From Cynocephalus volans (Eukaryota; Chordata; Mammalia; Dermoptera; Cynocephalidae), in contig NC_084462.1 of NCBI RefSeq assembly GCF_027409185.1, positions 26,511,577 through 26,575,576 on the forward strand: 64,000 nt of DNA, read 5' to 3'. The notes under the pieces were generated by a model. That model saw only the letters and a program-made list of their open reading frames with translations. It had not been told where the DNA came from and did no database searches. Every line of letters starts with the position of its first letter. The first letter of the stretch is position 1. The position numbers and the translations under genes were made by a program. Shown piece after piece: positions 13,901 through 23,507 of the stretch.

Positions 13901-16900
13901 TTCTATCTTTCCATTCATTTCAAGAGTGTTCACCCTCACTTCCTGAAAAAATTCTTAAATAGCTGCTTTAAAGTGTTTGATAATTCCAGCATCTGGATCA
14001 TCTCGGCATTGGCATTTGTGGTTTGTCTTTTCCCATGCAAGTTGAGATTTTCCGGGTTCTTCATATACCGAGTAATTTTCTTTTGTATCCTGGACATTTT
14101 AAGTATTGTGTCATGAGGCTTTGGGTCTTGGTGATATTTGTTCCAGTGGGCAATCAACTTTTATGTTCAGAGCACAGGTTCTGTCTGACCAGCCTTCTAT
14201 GGGTTGTGGTTCCAATGTCAGATCAGTTTTCAAAGCATTTGCTGTGCTCTCCAGGTGTGTCCTGCATGTGCCACCCAGTGGCCAGTCTGGGTGTAGTTCT
14301 TTGAGTTCAGTTCTCAAAGTGTTTGACATGACGATTAGGGCCAGATCCATGCCTGTGCTGTCAGGCTGAGCCCAGAAGTTCATAAAGAACTTCATGGTGT
14401 CTCTTCCAATCTCCTCCCTCTCCATTATCTCCCCTGTACTTTCTGGTTTCCTGAGGCTCCCCTTTTCAGACCTTCCTCCAGAAAGCTGGGGCTTTAGTTA
14501 CCCACTCTGCTACATACTTCTTGCAGCTGCCCCTGCATCTGGGGTCCAGCAGTAGGAGGACAGAGAGAAGAAAACCAACAGGCTTTGCCCAAGTCTATGA
14601 GACCACAGTGCCTCTGATTGGAAAGAAAGGTTCCTCACCTTCAAAGTTTTAGGTACTTGCAAGCCCCCATTGCCACCCCAGTCGCTGCTGCCACCGTGAC
14701 CCCAGTGGGATTGCCTGGGAGCTAAGGTATGAGAGAATGGAGAAAAGAAGGGAAACACAAGATATTGCCTCCCTGTGAGCATTAGGAGCCCCCTTTCTCA
14801 CTCCTCAAACCAGAACTAGAGGGTCTGTCCTGTAGTTCTCTCTGTCTGTGCCCAATCTCCACTTCTCGGTTTTGGGTCACCCTGAGTCCAGGCTGGAGAA
14901 TGATGGAGGCGGAAAAAACAACAGGAAATTCACTGCTGTTCAGTGACACATTGTATTCTGGTCTTCTTCCCTAATCTGCTTTTCAGAGTCCAGGTATTCG
15001 GTCCAGTTTCTGTAGGTGTATTCAGTGGGGAAGATGGGATCAAGTGTGTTTGCTCCATCTTATGTAGAACCCTCTCTGATTGGTTTTTGAATCCAAATAC
15101 AGGACTTTACATTGAATTCTTTTGCATCTCATCTTCGTATCATTGGTTCTATCAATTCAGGTTTCCAGATTTTGAATTTTGATTCTGGAGTGCAGCATGT
15201 TACCATATCTTTCCTGTGTTGTCATGTGCAGGTTTGATTAATATGCCTCCTTTGTCACTGGTGAAAGCATTGAGCCAGGCTGGGCCAAGGACAGAGCCTC
15301 CAGCATCCACTAGAGATCTCCCTCTAGACTGCCATTGGCTTGTGCACCAAAACTCTGTGGACAGCTTAGAGTCAACCAGACTCATTACTTCCTTCATCTC
15401 ACCCACAGCGATGTTGTAGGAGATCTAAGAAGTAATTTGAGGTCGCTGAATAGTTTTTAGCTCTCACTGTGGCCCACTCTGTGACCTCAAGTATCTGGCT
15501 TCTCCTGTTTGAGTGGGGTTTTTTTTGTTTTTTTTGTTTCTTTTTTTAGCTTGTAAAATGATAAGCTCTTTTTAGATCTGAAATTCTGCAATTTGATGAT
15601 TTTGTCAAATGACTTGTCATTAAGATATACTATATTTTGGGAGTTTTCCTCACAAGCAAACCTAAGAAACCTTTCAGAACAAGAAACTGAGGTCTGTTTG
15701 CTGTGACTTTGTTCTTAATGAACCTGAATTGGCTATCTGGAATCACAAATTACTCTTTATTCAGTTCTAGAATGGAAGGGGACAACTGACAACATCACAT
15801 AGCTGAGAGTTCTTCCATACCACCCCCAATTTTTATATTGTCATAATATGCATAACATAAAATTTATCATCTTAACCATTTTTTTAAGTGTACAGTTCAG
15901 TGGCATAAAGTACATTCAAAGTGTTGTGCTTCCAATACCACCATCATCTACAGGACTTTTTCATCTTCCCAAACTGAAACTCTGGACTCATCAACAACTC
16001 CCCATCATCCCTCCCCGAGACCCTGGCAGCCACCATTCTACTCTGTCTCTATGAATTTGACTACTCTAAATGGTACCTAGAGTAGTACTTGTCTTTTTGT
16101 GACTGACTTATTTCACTTAGCGTAATGTCCTCAAGATTCATCCACATTGTATTCAGTCAGAACTTCCTTCCTTTTTAAGGCTGAATAATATTCCATTATA
16201 TGTATAGACCACATTTTGCTTACTCATTCATTCTTCTGTGGACATGTGGGTTGCTTCCACCTTTTGGCTATTGTGAATAATGCTGCCATGAACATGGTAT
16301 ACAAATATCTCTTCGAGACCCTGCTTTTTTAGTTCTTTTGGGCATATACCCAGAAGTGGGATTGCTGGAACTGAGAAACTGCCATACTGTTTTCCGTGAT
16401 GACTGAACCATCTTACATTCCTACCAACTGTGCACAAGGCTTCCAATTTCTCCACGTCCTCACCAACACTTGTTATATTCTGTTTTTTCATAGTAGCTAT
16501 CCTGATGGGTGTGAGGTGGTATTGCACTGTAGTTTTGATTTTCATTTCCCTAATTATTAGTGATACTGAGCATCTTTTCATATCTTATTTGCCATTTGTA
16601 TATCTTCTCTGGAGAAATGTCTGTTCTTTGCCCTTTTTGAATCAGGTTTTTTTGTTGTTGAGTTTTAGGAGTTCCCTATTTTCTGGATATTAGCCTCTTA
16701 TCAGAAATATATTTGCAAGTATTTTCTCCCATTCTGTGCATTGTCTTTTTACTCTGTTGATATTGTCTTTTGATGTATAAAATTTATTAATTTTCATAAA
16801 GTCCATTTTGTCTGTTTTTTCTTTTGTTGCCTATGCATTTAGTATTATAGCCAAGAAAGAGCTGGGGTTTCTTAAATTCCTCTTTCTAACCCCTTTTAGA

Positions 16901-19900
16901 CATTAGGTGCATGCGATCACGCAGTTTTCATTCATTTATCCAAGGCTATAAAGTGTGTTTGATATGATACAGTAAAACACGAATAAAATAGACTAGAAAA
17001 TGTCACGGCACATCACCCTCTAAATAAGTATTGTTTTGTGAAATTTTCTCTCAGTTTCTGTGTGGGTTTGGGCTGCAGTCAAACAAATTTGAAAATTGTT
17101 GTTATAGCACGTGGGCCCTGCTCTTACGCTGAATCGTGAAGTTGGCACCTGTACATATTTTTAAATGACAAGTACTGTGTGGTTATACATGCTTCATACC
17201 AAATGAGCAGAATAGAGAGTGTTATTGGGATAACTATGATAAAAATGGTTTGTATTCCTTTGACCTTGCCTTCTCAATATCCTTTCCTGTTTCATTTTGT
17301 GAAAGAGTAAATAAGATTTTCTGGTTGCCCAGTTGAAATGACTAGAAATTAATGTGGTAGTGCTCAGTTGTGCCACAAAGTGGCTTCAGTTTGCTGCTGG
17401 GTTCTTGATGGACTTAGAAGTAAATCACTCAAGCTTTTTTGGCTCTTCCGAAAAGCAGTAAGGGCAGTTGGCTAGGAGTTCTGTTCCGTTCTGTTGTTGG
17501 AGAGGAAATATCCACACTTGTTTTTATGCTGGTCCAGTAACTCAGTGAAGATGCCCGGCAGTGTGGAACGCGTGTCTGAATGACACCACTGGATGGCATT
17601 AAGTCCATTTGGATTGTTATGAAACCTTGAACTCCCAAAATGATGTATTCTAACACTGGTGTTAGTTATCCTAACATAGTCCTGCCTACCAAGGAAATCC
17701 AGGTGACATCAGATGATTTGTTACTAGGCATATCTAGAGCAGTTTCTCAACCCCAGCATTATCAACGTTTTGGGCTGGATAATTCTTTGTCATGAGGGGC
17801 TATACCTGTTTATTACAGGACGTTTAACAGAGTCCCAGCTTCTACTTAGATGTCAGTAGCACCTACCTTCTTCCCAGTCATTGGCAATAAAAGATGTTTC
17901 CAGACAGTGCCAAATATTCCCTAGTGGGGGAGGGGGACAGAATTGCTCCCAACTGACAAGTACAGGTTGAGCATCCCTAATCTGAAAATCTGAAATTCAA
18001 AATGCTCCAAAATCAAAAACTTTTGAGTGCTGACATGATGCTCAAAGGAGCATTTTGGATTTCGGATTTTTGGATTAGGGATGCTTAACCAGGTTAATCT
18101 GCAAATATTCCAAAATCTGAGAAAATCTGAAATTCAGAACATATCTGGTCCCAAGCATTTTAGGTAAGGGATACTCAACCTGTACTGATCTAGAGACAGG
18201 TATCTGGTGTCTGGAAGACTCTCAGTATGTTTTGGATTGAACTGTTTATTTCAAAGCCAAAATTCTTAAGCATACTATGTTGGAAAACTATCTATATCCT
18301 TTGTGTCTTTTGGGATAAAGGTACTAATATGGTCATTTTAGAAATTTTTAGAGTGGGGGGAGGGGAAGAGGGAGGGAGGAAAAGGAGGAATTAGTAAAGG
18401 GACATGAAAATCAACTACATTGTATATGATAAATTAAAATTTTTAAGAAAAGGGGAAAAAAGGAATGGTGTATATAAAAAATTTTTTTTAGAATAGGCAG
18501 AAAAGAGCAAAATAAAAAAAGGTAACTAATTCTTACTAAAAATAATAACATTTTATTTATTAATTTTTTTAAAGATGACCGGTAAGGGGATCTTAACCCT
18601 TGACTTGGTGTTGTCAGCACCACGCTCAGCCAGTGAGCAAACCGGCCATCCCTATATGGGATCCGAACCTGTGGCCTTGGTGTTATCAGCACCGCACTCT
18701 CCCGAGTGAGCCACAGGCCGGCCCAAAATAATAACATTTTAATATCATTTCTTTGATTTTAGTTTTTTCATATGTAAACCTTATTTATATAAATGCCATA
18801 TTTATAGTTGTCCTCATTTTATCACTGTATTAGTCCATTTCTGTTGCTTAAAACAAAATACATGGAACTGGATGATTTATAAAGAAAACGAAATTTATTG
18901 CTTACTGTTTCTGAGGCTAGGAAGTCCAAAATCCAGGAAGACTGCTGGTGAATGTCTTGGTGGTGGTGACATTGATGGCAGGATATCACATCACGAAAAT
19001 GGCAGAGCAGAGAGAGCAAGAGAGAGACAGACTCTCCTTTCTCTTCTTTTAAATCCCTCAAAACCATGTCCCTGATCACCATTTTTAATCCATTCACTAC
19101 GGCATGGTTCTACAATCCAATCACCTCTTCAAGGCTCCACCTTTCAATGACCATAATAGGATTTCCCAACCTCTTAACAGTCACAGTGGGGGCTAAGTTT
19201 GTAATACATAAAACTTGGACACAATTCAAGTTTCAGTGAGTTTTGGAGGACATGATTCAGTGCACTACAATCACATAACACTATCACAAGTATTTTCCCA
19301 TTTCCTTACAATTCCATAATACAAGGATTTTCTTCTAGTCTGTTCATTCATCTGGTTAAGAAAACAAAAAAGCTAGTATCTACTTCAGTTGCATTCAGTG
19401 TGGACCAGGAATGCCAGGGGCTGCTGACTTGGTTTCGAGCAAGATCACCTCCCGGGTTTGTGTTGGTACCTGGGATCAAATTCCAGCCTGTCACCTACTC
19501 CTCTGCAGCTCTGAGGGTGCTATCACTACTCAGTACCTACGGTGGCATTTTACCCAGTGTGCCTAAAATCTGTGAATACATTCTCAGGTTCCTGGATTTT
19601 AAAATATTGTGTAAACAATAGTGTAAGAGTAGTGGAAGGAAATCATGGAGAAAGCTCAAATATCATACAACTAGATCACCTTCCTCTCTATTCATTTTCT
19701 TTTAGTCTCCATATGCACATCATTTGTATGTAGTTGTAATCATATTGTGGGAAGTTCTCCATTTTGCTTATTTTATTTAACATCATAAACATTTCCATTC
19801 CTTCATAATTTTTTCAGTGACTGATAATATGAGAGCAATTGACATGCCATAATATACCTAGCCCTTCTCCTTTTATTAGACTCTAAATTGATTCCAGTTT

Positions 19901-22900
19901 TTGTCTTCCGTAGAAGACACTTCCGTGAATATCATGTATTTGTCTCCCTTCTCCCTTTCTGGGGAGTGTAGATTAAGATAAATTTCCAACAGTGGGAATT
20001 ACTAGATCACAGAGTATAAAATGAACTCATGCTCTTGAAATGTATTGCTAGTTACTTTCCAAGGGAATAGGACCAATTTTTACTACCATCAACAGCATGC
20101 AACAGTGAATGCTTTTACCATATCTTTGCCAGCACTGGTTTTTAAAAAATACTCTTCCGCATGTCAGAGGAAGTCAAGATCTTATTGGGGATTTAGTAAA
20201 AAACCTTACAAAAATATCAATGTAGACCTGCTAGACCATGGTAGCAGCCTTCACTCTTTTCCCACCCCCTACCCCCATGCCACCCACCTGCACACAGCTT
20301 CCAAGCTCTTTTATTAAACTGATTGGATTGCCGTTCATTCTTCTGCTTGTATAATAACAATAGCTTAACATTGATTGAACATTTATGATGTACCCCTAGT
20401 TTTCAGTGCTTTGCAGTATTAACTAACAGAATCCTCACAGCAGCCCCATGAGTTATCAGTGGTGTTATCCCCATTTTATAAACAACAGACCTTAGGCACT
20501 GAGGGGTGAGGCACCTGTAGAGCTTCAGAGGGAGCGGATGGCAGGGCCTGCCCTTAACCCGGAGGTGATCCTGCCTGAATCTGGTCAGCAGCCCTGGCAT
20601 TCCTGGCCCTCATGGTTTGGCTCTTCCTGCCCCTCCACCACTTTGTTTTGGCCTCTCCCTTCCATTTGCCCTCTGCTGTGGCCATGCTTACACCTGTCTT
20701 TCAGCCTAGCTGCACAGGCTGCTGTGCATTTTTCTTTTTCATGCTGCCTGGCTTCTCATCTGCTTGGAGAACTTCTATTCCTCCTTCACCTTCCTCTTGC
20801 AATGTTTCCTCTCTTTGAAAAGCCACTACTGATCTCCTCCCACTCCCAACCTGCAGAGCTAGCCTTTCTCTCCACCATGTCCCATAGGGTTTTGTCCCAC
20901 AGGGTTGTAGAACCTGCTAAATCACATAATGTGCTTATCTATTCAGCGGTAGGTCAGTTCCATCTTTTTCCAAAATAAACTTCTCATTTTAGAATGGTTT
21001 TAGATTTACAGAAAAGTTCCACAGGTCTGGCTGCCTTCCCCCTTTCAGAAACAAACCACTCAAAAGTCAAATGTTGGTAAAAAGGAAGTCAGCACTTATT
21101 CAGGAATACCGGTGACCTGAGGAGAGATATGAAGTTAACTTGTCTCTCCGGTAAACCTGAAGGAGAAAGGACAGATTAAAGCCATCTCCAAGACTCAAAT
21201 TTACTGAAGGGCTTTTAAAGAGGGGGCTGAAGGAATGGAATGTGGGAAATGAAAAGCAGGAGGGAGGGGGGTGTGAGCTTTGGGGACTCTGTGCAAGGAG
21301 CCAGGTGGAAGGTCTTGCCTAGTGTCTGGTTTCTCCTCCTGTCTTTGCTGTTATCTCAGGTCCTGCCAGAGGGGTGGGATCAGCAGAGCTTTATTGACAC
21401 CTTCCTTAGTTTCCCACGGTCTGGATAGTACAGAAAGTTCTTATATACCCAGTTTCCTCTACTGTTTAACATCTTAAGTTAATATGTCACAATTAATGAA
21501 CCAATATTAATACATTTCTTAGCTAAAGTCCATACCTTATTTGAGTTTCCTTAGTTTTCACCTAATGCCCTTTACTATGCCAGAATCCAGTCCAGGACAC
21601 TACATTACATTTAATCATCATGTATCCTTAGGCTCCTGTTGCCCGTGGCTGTGAGCAGCCTGTCCAGTTGCCCCATGTGCCATAGAAATATCGCCCTTTC
21701 CCATGCATGCCACCACATGCAAGAGTGGAGCAAGCCCTGCCCTGCAAGTCCAGGGAGCTCAGGGCTGGGTTTTCCATCCATCTCTAGTCTTTTACTCAGT
21801 CTGTCCATAGAATGCATTTTGTGTGCTTGCCTCGCTCCTGGCTCCACCTCATTTTCCTTTGCCTCAGCTTCCTTATGCTGTGTCTGCAGGCAAGGTAGGC
21901 AGAAGCCTAAAGAGTCAGATCATCTGGGTCTGAATCCTGGCTCACTGTCTTACTGAATAGGAGATCTTGAGCAGCAAATTACTTAAATTCTCTGAGCCTT
22001 GTTTTCTTCATCTGAAAAATGGATATGCAGCATTGGTACTTACCTCACAGACTGTTGTTAGAATTAAACAAAGCAGGGCTGGCCCATGGCTCACTCGGGA
22101 GAGTGCAGCGCTGGTATCGCCGAGGCTCAGGGTTCAGATCCTATATAGGGCTGGCCGGTGTGCTCAATGGCTGAGCGTGGTGCAGACCACACTGCACCGA
22201 GGGTTGCGATCCCCTTACCCATCAAAAAAAAAAAGTTAAACAAAGCAATATATGTGAGGACTTAGCACAGTTCCTGGGATATAGTAAGTGCCAAGAACTT
22301 TAGCTATTAAAATATCCTCATCATTTGAACTTTTGAAACTGCTTGTTCTGTTTGGCATGAGGTTGAGGAGAAGAAGGGATACCCCAAATTAATTAAATTA
22401 AATCTTACCAGTGATTTCATCCTGTTGCTGTGAACGCTCTTTCTGGTGTCCCACCCTAGGGTGTGGAAGTGAATGTGAGGCTGTGCTGTGCTGTAGGCAC
22501 CCAAGGCCACCCACCTGGGAGCTCCTTGTCTGACCCTGTGTGTCAGCAGTAGCAAAGCTCCAGTGTGTTGTGGGTGTGGGTGTGGGGTTGCTTGGGTGAG
22601 TCCCGCACATTCATGATGGGGAGCCATTAGTTGGCCCAGGAGAGCTCACTGGGTCATGAGTTGGTGAGGCCCCTGTGCCTGCAGGCAGCTACCTTGAGGG
22701 CCTAAGCTGGAGGGCCACCACTGCTTCGTGGTCTCTGACTTTGGCTCTTTCCATCTCCCACCCAGTCCCCTGCCCCTGTGAAGAGGAGGAGGAGGAAGAG
22801 TTGGGAACAGGTTGTCTTTGTGCTCTGCTTTCGGCCAGCTCAACTGCACTGTGGCACGGGCAGTAGTTACAAGGAAAGGGCTGGAAACTCAAGAGCTGCA

Positions 22901-23507
22901 CATGGGGTGTCAGGAGGGAGGGTTTCTGGGCCTGTGTTTGGGAGAAGCCAGGAAGCTGGCATATTTGTCATGGGCAAAGCCCTCTTCTACAGTGTTTGAA
23001 CATCCTTTTATGGACTGCAGTGAAAACTTGAGACTTCAGCAGGGACGTTGTCAGCCTTAGCAATAAATGTTAGAGCTGGGTGGGGAAGTTGTCCTGCCAA
23101 GGTGGTGGGAGCCATATGAAAGGCAGTATGGCCTGATTTATGGGGTGTCAGGCTCCAGTGTGTGCTACTGGATCTTTTGGGAAGGATGAGGTATACCCAT
23201 GAAGGCAGTGGTAGATTAATTCTGTGGCCTATCTGTACTTCCCAAGGAACACGTTGGGGACTGGTAGGCTTGAGGACTGCCTCAGGCTCCTTGCTGTGCT
23301 GGCCAAAAACAAGTAGTTCCTAATTTTCTCTCTGCTCTTCTTTTTTAAAGTACCCTTGACTCTCTGAGCGAATTTGTGTGTCTATAATCCACATATCGTG
23401 TGGTTACAGGATCCAGTGAGTCTCAAGAGCAACAGTCCAGCAGCTCTGAGGAGGCGTCTGGAACAGAGGAGGAGGAAGAGGAGCCCAGCTTTATCATGGG
23501 ACGATGA
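1751..23507 (+). CDS. PRKRIP1: PRKRIP1, PKR-interacting / spliceosomal protein, six coding exons
   Basis: Coding exons are 1751-1876, 2657-2735, 3738-3838, 8762-8847, 9921-9988 and 23410-23507. All junctions are GT-AG and the phases join into 185 codons plus TGA; human PRKRIP1 has 184. The start is the first ATG in the CpG island and gives the family N-terminus [18 protein letters not shown]. The middle contains [20 protein letters not shown]. Residues about 102-160 are a highly charged predicted helix with clustered lysines (AKRRKKRQKLKEKK), a likely nuclear/nucleolar signal and RNA-binding surface. The tail is serine/glutamate rich and ends PSFIMGR. Family knowledge: the protein binds double-stranded RNA and the kinase PKR (EIF2AK2), and is a late-stage spliceosome component forming a long helix near U2 snRNP. 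Introns 3 (4.9 kb) and 5 (13.4 kb) hold nearly all the inserted repeats. ORAI2 follows on the same strand about 10 kb downstream. Confidence 0.96.
3046..3215 (+). mobile_element. Two-unit tRNA-Ile-derived SINE (CYN-like), A/T subtype
   Basis: The element begins gggccggcccgtggctcac and has a left unit with an A-box-like tggctcactcgg and a B-box-like ggttcggatcc. A right unit (from about 3126) has degenerate boxes and ends ccggtcatcttttaaaa plus poly(A). It is flanked by a perfect 15-bp target-site duplication, aaaagttagaaccac, at 3031-3045 and 3216-3230. The unmutated duplication argues for a fairly recent L1-mediated insertion in PRKRIP1 intron 2. Confidence 0.88.
3290..3420 (-). mobile_element. 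Old L1 3'-end fragment
   Basis: The stretch contains 'gttttgtaaccctcttcttt' followed by 'catggacatcttttcaactc', a pattern I know from old L1ME-type 3' ends read in reverse. It is short and degraded; the subfamily is not certain. Confidence 0.45.
3540..3650 (-). mobile_element. L2 3'-end fragment
   Basis: 'tatgccaggcactgtgctag' followed by 'gggtacaacagggaaagagg' is the hallmark of an L2 LINE 3' end in reverse orientation. It lies directly upstream of PRKRIP1 exon 3, within intron 2. Confidence 0.6.
4350..4479 (+). mobile_element. CYN-like SINE, internally shortened second unit
   Basis: The copy has a complete left unit (gtggctcactcgggagag, B box ggttcggatcc) of the GC-rich subtype. The right unit has lost its middle: 'tcactgggcggccggtcat' joins its start directly to its end before the poly(A). 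It is flanked by duplications containing aaaaattgtagttt (4335-4349 and 4480-4494). It is an independent insertion from the copy 92 bp downstream. Confidence 0.85.
4572..4736 (+). mobile_element. CYN-like two-unit SINE, GC-rich hairpin subtype
   Basis: This is a full two-unit copy ending accggtca-like (tactggtcac) plus poly(A), flanked by aaaaaatacttctt at 4558-4571 and 4737-4750. Its left-unit anticodon-arm region reads gcagcggcgcttccgctgc, a perfect 7-bp stem with a 5-nt loop not present in the A/T-type copies. The neighbouring copy at 4350 carries a related but less perfect version. Confidence 0.87.
4991..5102 (+). mobile_element. One-unit CYN-like SINE
   Basis: A single tRNA-Ile-like unit (gagctggctgggtagctcac ... 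gataacactaaggtcaagag) is followed by an A-rich tail of caacaacaaacaaacaaaaa type. Near-perfect duplications gaaagtgcacaaaaaa / gaaaatgcacaaaaaa flank it at 4975-4990 and 5103-5118. The one mismatch, together with the drift in the body, suggests it is older than the two-unit copies. Confidence 0.85.
5340..5790 (+). mobile_element. L1 3'-end fragment, split by a SINE
   Basis: 'gctgagtgaaagaagccttg' and 'ttgtatgattccatttatat' are typical of the sense-strand 3' end of old L1 (L1M) elements. The stretch from about 5415 to 5540 interrupting it is a reverse-strand SINE. Confidence 0.6.
5415..5540 (-). mobile_element. One-unit CYN-like SINE inside an L1
   Basis: In reverse it reads ggctggctgattagcttag ... 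ccaaggccaagggttcagat, a single tRNA-Ile-like unit with a mixed T/C/A tail (now a pyrimidine-rich run at about 5415-5455). Imperfect flanks gatttttt / gattcttt suggest the duplicated target site. Confidence 0.75.
6018..6492 (+). mobile_element. GC-rich retroposed block ending in AATAAA and poly(A)
   Basis: Unlike the AT-rich Tigger DNA around it, this stretch is GC-rich. It ends with AATAAA at 6460-6465, about 17 nt before a 10-nt poly(A) at 6483-6492. That is the form of a reverse-transcribed, polyadenylated Pol II transcript, such as a processed pseudogene fragment or a non-autonomous retroposon. I do not recognise the source. Its frames are short and match no protein I know. Confidence 0.5.
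6518..6688 (+). mobile_element. Two-unit CYN-like SINE inside the Tigger element
   Basis: This is an A/T-subtype copy (gataacaccaaggccacagg ... caagtcaagggttaagatcc, ending cagtcatcttttttaaaa). The flanks aatttcaactgtgta (6503-6517) and attttcaactgcgtg (about 6689-6703) are duplicated Tigger sequence, so the SINE landed after the Tigger. Confidence 0.85.
6983..7142 (+). mobile_element. Two-unit CYN-like SINE, GC-rich subtype
   Basis: The copy starts gggccagccccgtggctcac; the right unit reads gtgcggacgacaccaagcc and it ends ttaccagtcat plus poly(A). A perfect 14-bp duplication, aaagaaaatactaa, lies at 6969-6982 and 7143-7156. It inserted into the tail of an older A/T-rich LINE-like stretch. 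Confidence 0.88.
7640..7670 (+). repeat. Poly(T) tract
   Basis: An uninterrupted T run of about 22 nt lies in PRKRIP1 intron 3. No tRNA-like SINE body is visible beside it; it could be the tail of a decayed reverse retroposon. Confidence 0.5.
8150..8240 (-). mobile_element. MIR core fragment
   Basis: 'cattttatagatgaggaaat' followed by 'tgaggcttggaaacagaac' is the reverse of the conserved MIR core. It is short and degraded. Confidence 0.55.
9165..9445 (-). mobile_element. Cluster of three degraded one-unit CYN-like SINEs
   Basis: Three reverse-strand copies lie in a row: about 9165-9256 (complete unit, ggctagctggttagctctg in reverse), about 9297-9340 (right part only), and about 9358-9445 (complete but diverged). 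Each shows the reverse B-box/3' text 'ccagtatgggaatctgaacc' or a near variant. They share orientation and lie close together, suggesting repeated insertion into one A/T-rich target. Confidence 0.7.
10892..10985 (+). mobile_element. One-unit CYN-like SINE, closest to tRNA-Ile
   Basis: ggctggccagctagctcagc then tggttagagtgtgatgttg and cggatctccatactggccag follow the cloverleaf order of tRNA-Ile (AAU), including a full A box (tagctcagctgg) and an acceptor-stem-like ggccag...ctggcc pairing. It is the clearest link in the window between the SINE family and its parent tRNA. It is not a tRNA gene: the anticodon arm is altered and an A-rich tail follows. Confidence 0.8.
10986..12660. other. PRKRIP1 intron 5, left part, no clear features
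   Basis: I see no exon, RNA gene or recognisable recent repeat here. The sequence is of mixed composition with only short open frames, and may contain very old repeats I cannot classify. Confidence 0.4.
12660..15400 (-). mobile_element. Ancient L1 5'-region sequence, reverse orientation
   Basis: Phrases such as 'gtttgattatgatgtgtctg' and 'gatttccttgaatttatcct', and 'ctggataaagaattctgggt' before 'cttctgtttccttctcgtct', match the 5' part of old L1M-type elements in reverse. The recognisable core is about 12,680-14,320; the rest, to about 15,400, is less certain. A degraded CYN-like unit (about 13,718-13,795) sits inside. No intact ORF1 or ORF2 remains. Confidence 0.6.
13718..13795 (-). mobile_element. 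Degraded one-unit CYN-like SINE
   Basis: The reverse strand carries ggctggctggatagctcaat and cagtagtggccagtgc, with a (TTCA)n-like former tail at its left. It is strongly diverged, so probably among the oldest copies here. Confidence 0.55.
15830..16860 (-). mobile_element. L1 3' end (L1M type), reverse orientation
   Basis: The stretch reads as a reverse L1M 3' end plus the end of ORF2: 'aagtgtacagttcagtggca', 'cttatttcacttagcgtaat', 'ttgcttccaccttttggcta', 'gggtgtgaggtggtattgca'. About 1 kb is continuous. It is separate from the L1 5' region to the left, because for one reverse element the 3' part would have to lie first. Confidence 0.8.
17730..17955 (+). mobile_element. MER20-like hAT-Charlie element
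   Basis: 'gtttctcaaccccagcatta' then 'tttgggctggataattcttt', 'gatgtttccagacagtgcca' and 'aattgctcccaactga' follow the MER20 order over about 220 bp. This is an ancient non-autonomous DNA transposon. Confidence 0.75.
17963..18182 (+). mobile_element. Palindromic Tigger-type MITE with TA flanks
   Basis: The left end, caggttgagcatccctaatc, and the right end, gggatactcaacctg, are inverted copies. TA dinucleotides flank both ends (17961-17962, 18183-18184). The interior repeats aaatctgaaattcaaaatgc-like motifs in both directions, so most of the 220 bp could fold on itself. I recall this as a TcMar-Tigger-type mammalian repeat but do not trust a specific name. Confidence 0.7.
18556..18724 (-). mobile_element. 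Two-unit CYN-like SINE, A/T subtype
   Basis: In reverse it reads gggccggcctgtggctcac ... gataacaccaaggccacagg ... caagtcaagggttaagatcc, then an A-rich tail. Perfect duplications aaaataataacatttta lie at 18539-18555 and 18725-18741. Confidence 0.87.
18828..19272 (-). mobile_element. Solo MaLR-type (ERVL-MaLR, MLT1/MST-like) LTR
   Basis: In reverse it has the usual MaLR order: 'ggtggagccttgaagaggtg', 'gcaataaatttcgttttctt', and an end near 'gcaacagaaatggactaata'. About 445 bp is present. No internal retroviral region is seen beside it, so it looks like a solitary LTR. By its divergence it is an old placental-mammal fossil. Confidence 0.7.
19720..20155 (-). mobile_element. Old L1 3'-end fragment (L1ME-like)
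   Basis: 'catcataaacatttccattc', 'ctaaattgattccagttttt', 'gtgggaattactagatcaca' and 'tctttgccagcactggtttt' follow the reverse order of an L1ME-type 3' end. It is heavily diverged. Confidence 0.55.
20365..20535 (-). mobile_element. MIR, reverse orientation
   Basis: 'gaatcctcacagcagcccca', 'tccccattttataaacaaca' and 'gaggggtgaggcacc' match MIR in reverse over about 170 bp. Confidence 0.65.
20590..20900 (+). mobile_element. Probable L2 fragment
   Basis: The pyrimidine-rich sense strand resembles the C-terminal reverse-transcriptase and downstream region of L2 ('ccctctgctgtggccatgct', 'ttgaaaagccactactgatc'). The resemblance is one of pattern and composition and is less certain than for the 27.7-28.7 kb copy. 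Confidence 0.4.
21905..22300 (+). mobile_element. MIR split by a younger SINE
   Basis: The left part ('gtctgaatcctggctcactg', 'ctgagccttgttttcttcat', 'tacctcacagactgttgtta') and the right part ('gtgaggacttagcacagttc', 'agtaagtgcc') are one MIR in normal order. A two-unit CYN-like SINE sits at 22076-22235 between them. Confidence 0.8.
22076..22235 (+). mobile_element. Two-unit CYN-like SINE nested in a MIR
   Basis: The copy begins gggctggcccatggctcac and ends gcgatccccttacccatc plus poly(A). A perfect 12-bp duplication, ttaaacaaagca, lies at 22064-22075 and 22236-22247 and is itself MIR sequence. It belongs to the GC-rich subtype. Confidence 0.88.
22300..23409. other. PRKRIP1 intron 5, right end, no clear features
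   Basis: Nothing beyond short chance frames is seen. A GA-rich run near 22778-22800 gives glutamate- or arginine-rich frames but no protein. The intron ends with the acceptor before exon 6 (ttacag, ending at 23409). Confidence 0.4.

Noticed and set aside
13936-14425. Short reverse-strand frames with a helical, lysine-rich look (possible new gene)
   Set aside because: They lie within ancient reverse L1 sequence and are best explained as decayed L1-derived DNA.
22770-22810. Glutamate/arginine-repeat peptide from a GA-rich run
   Set aside because: The run is a short purine tract in PRKRIP1 intron 5 with no splice sites or conservation signal I can see.
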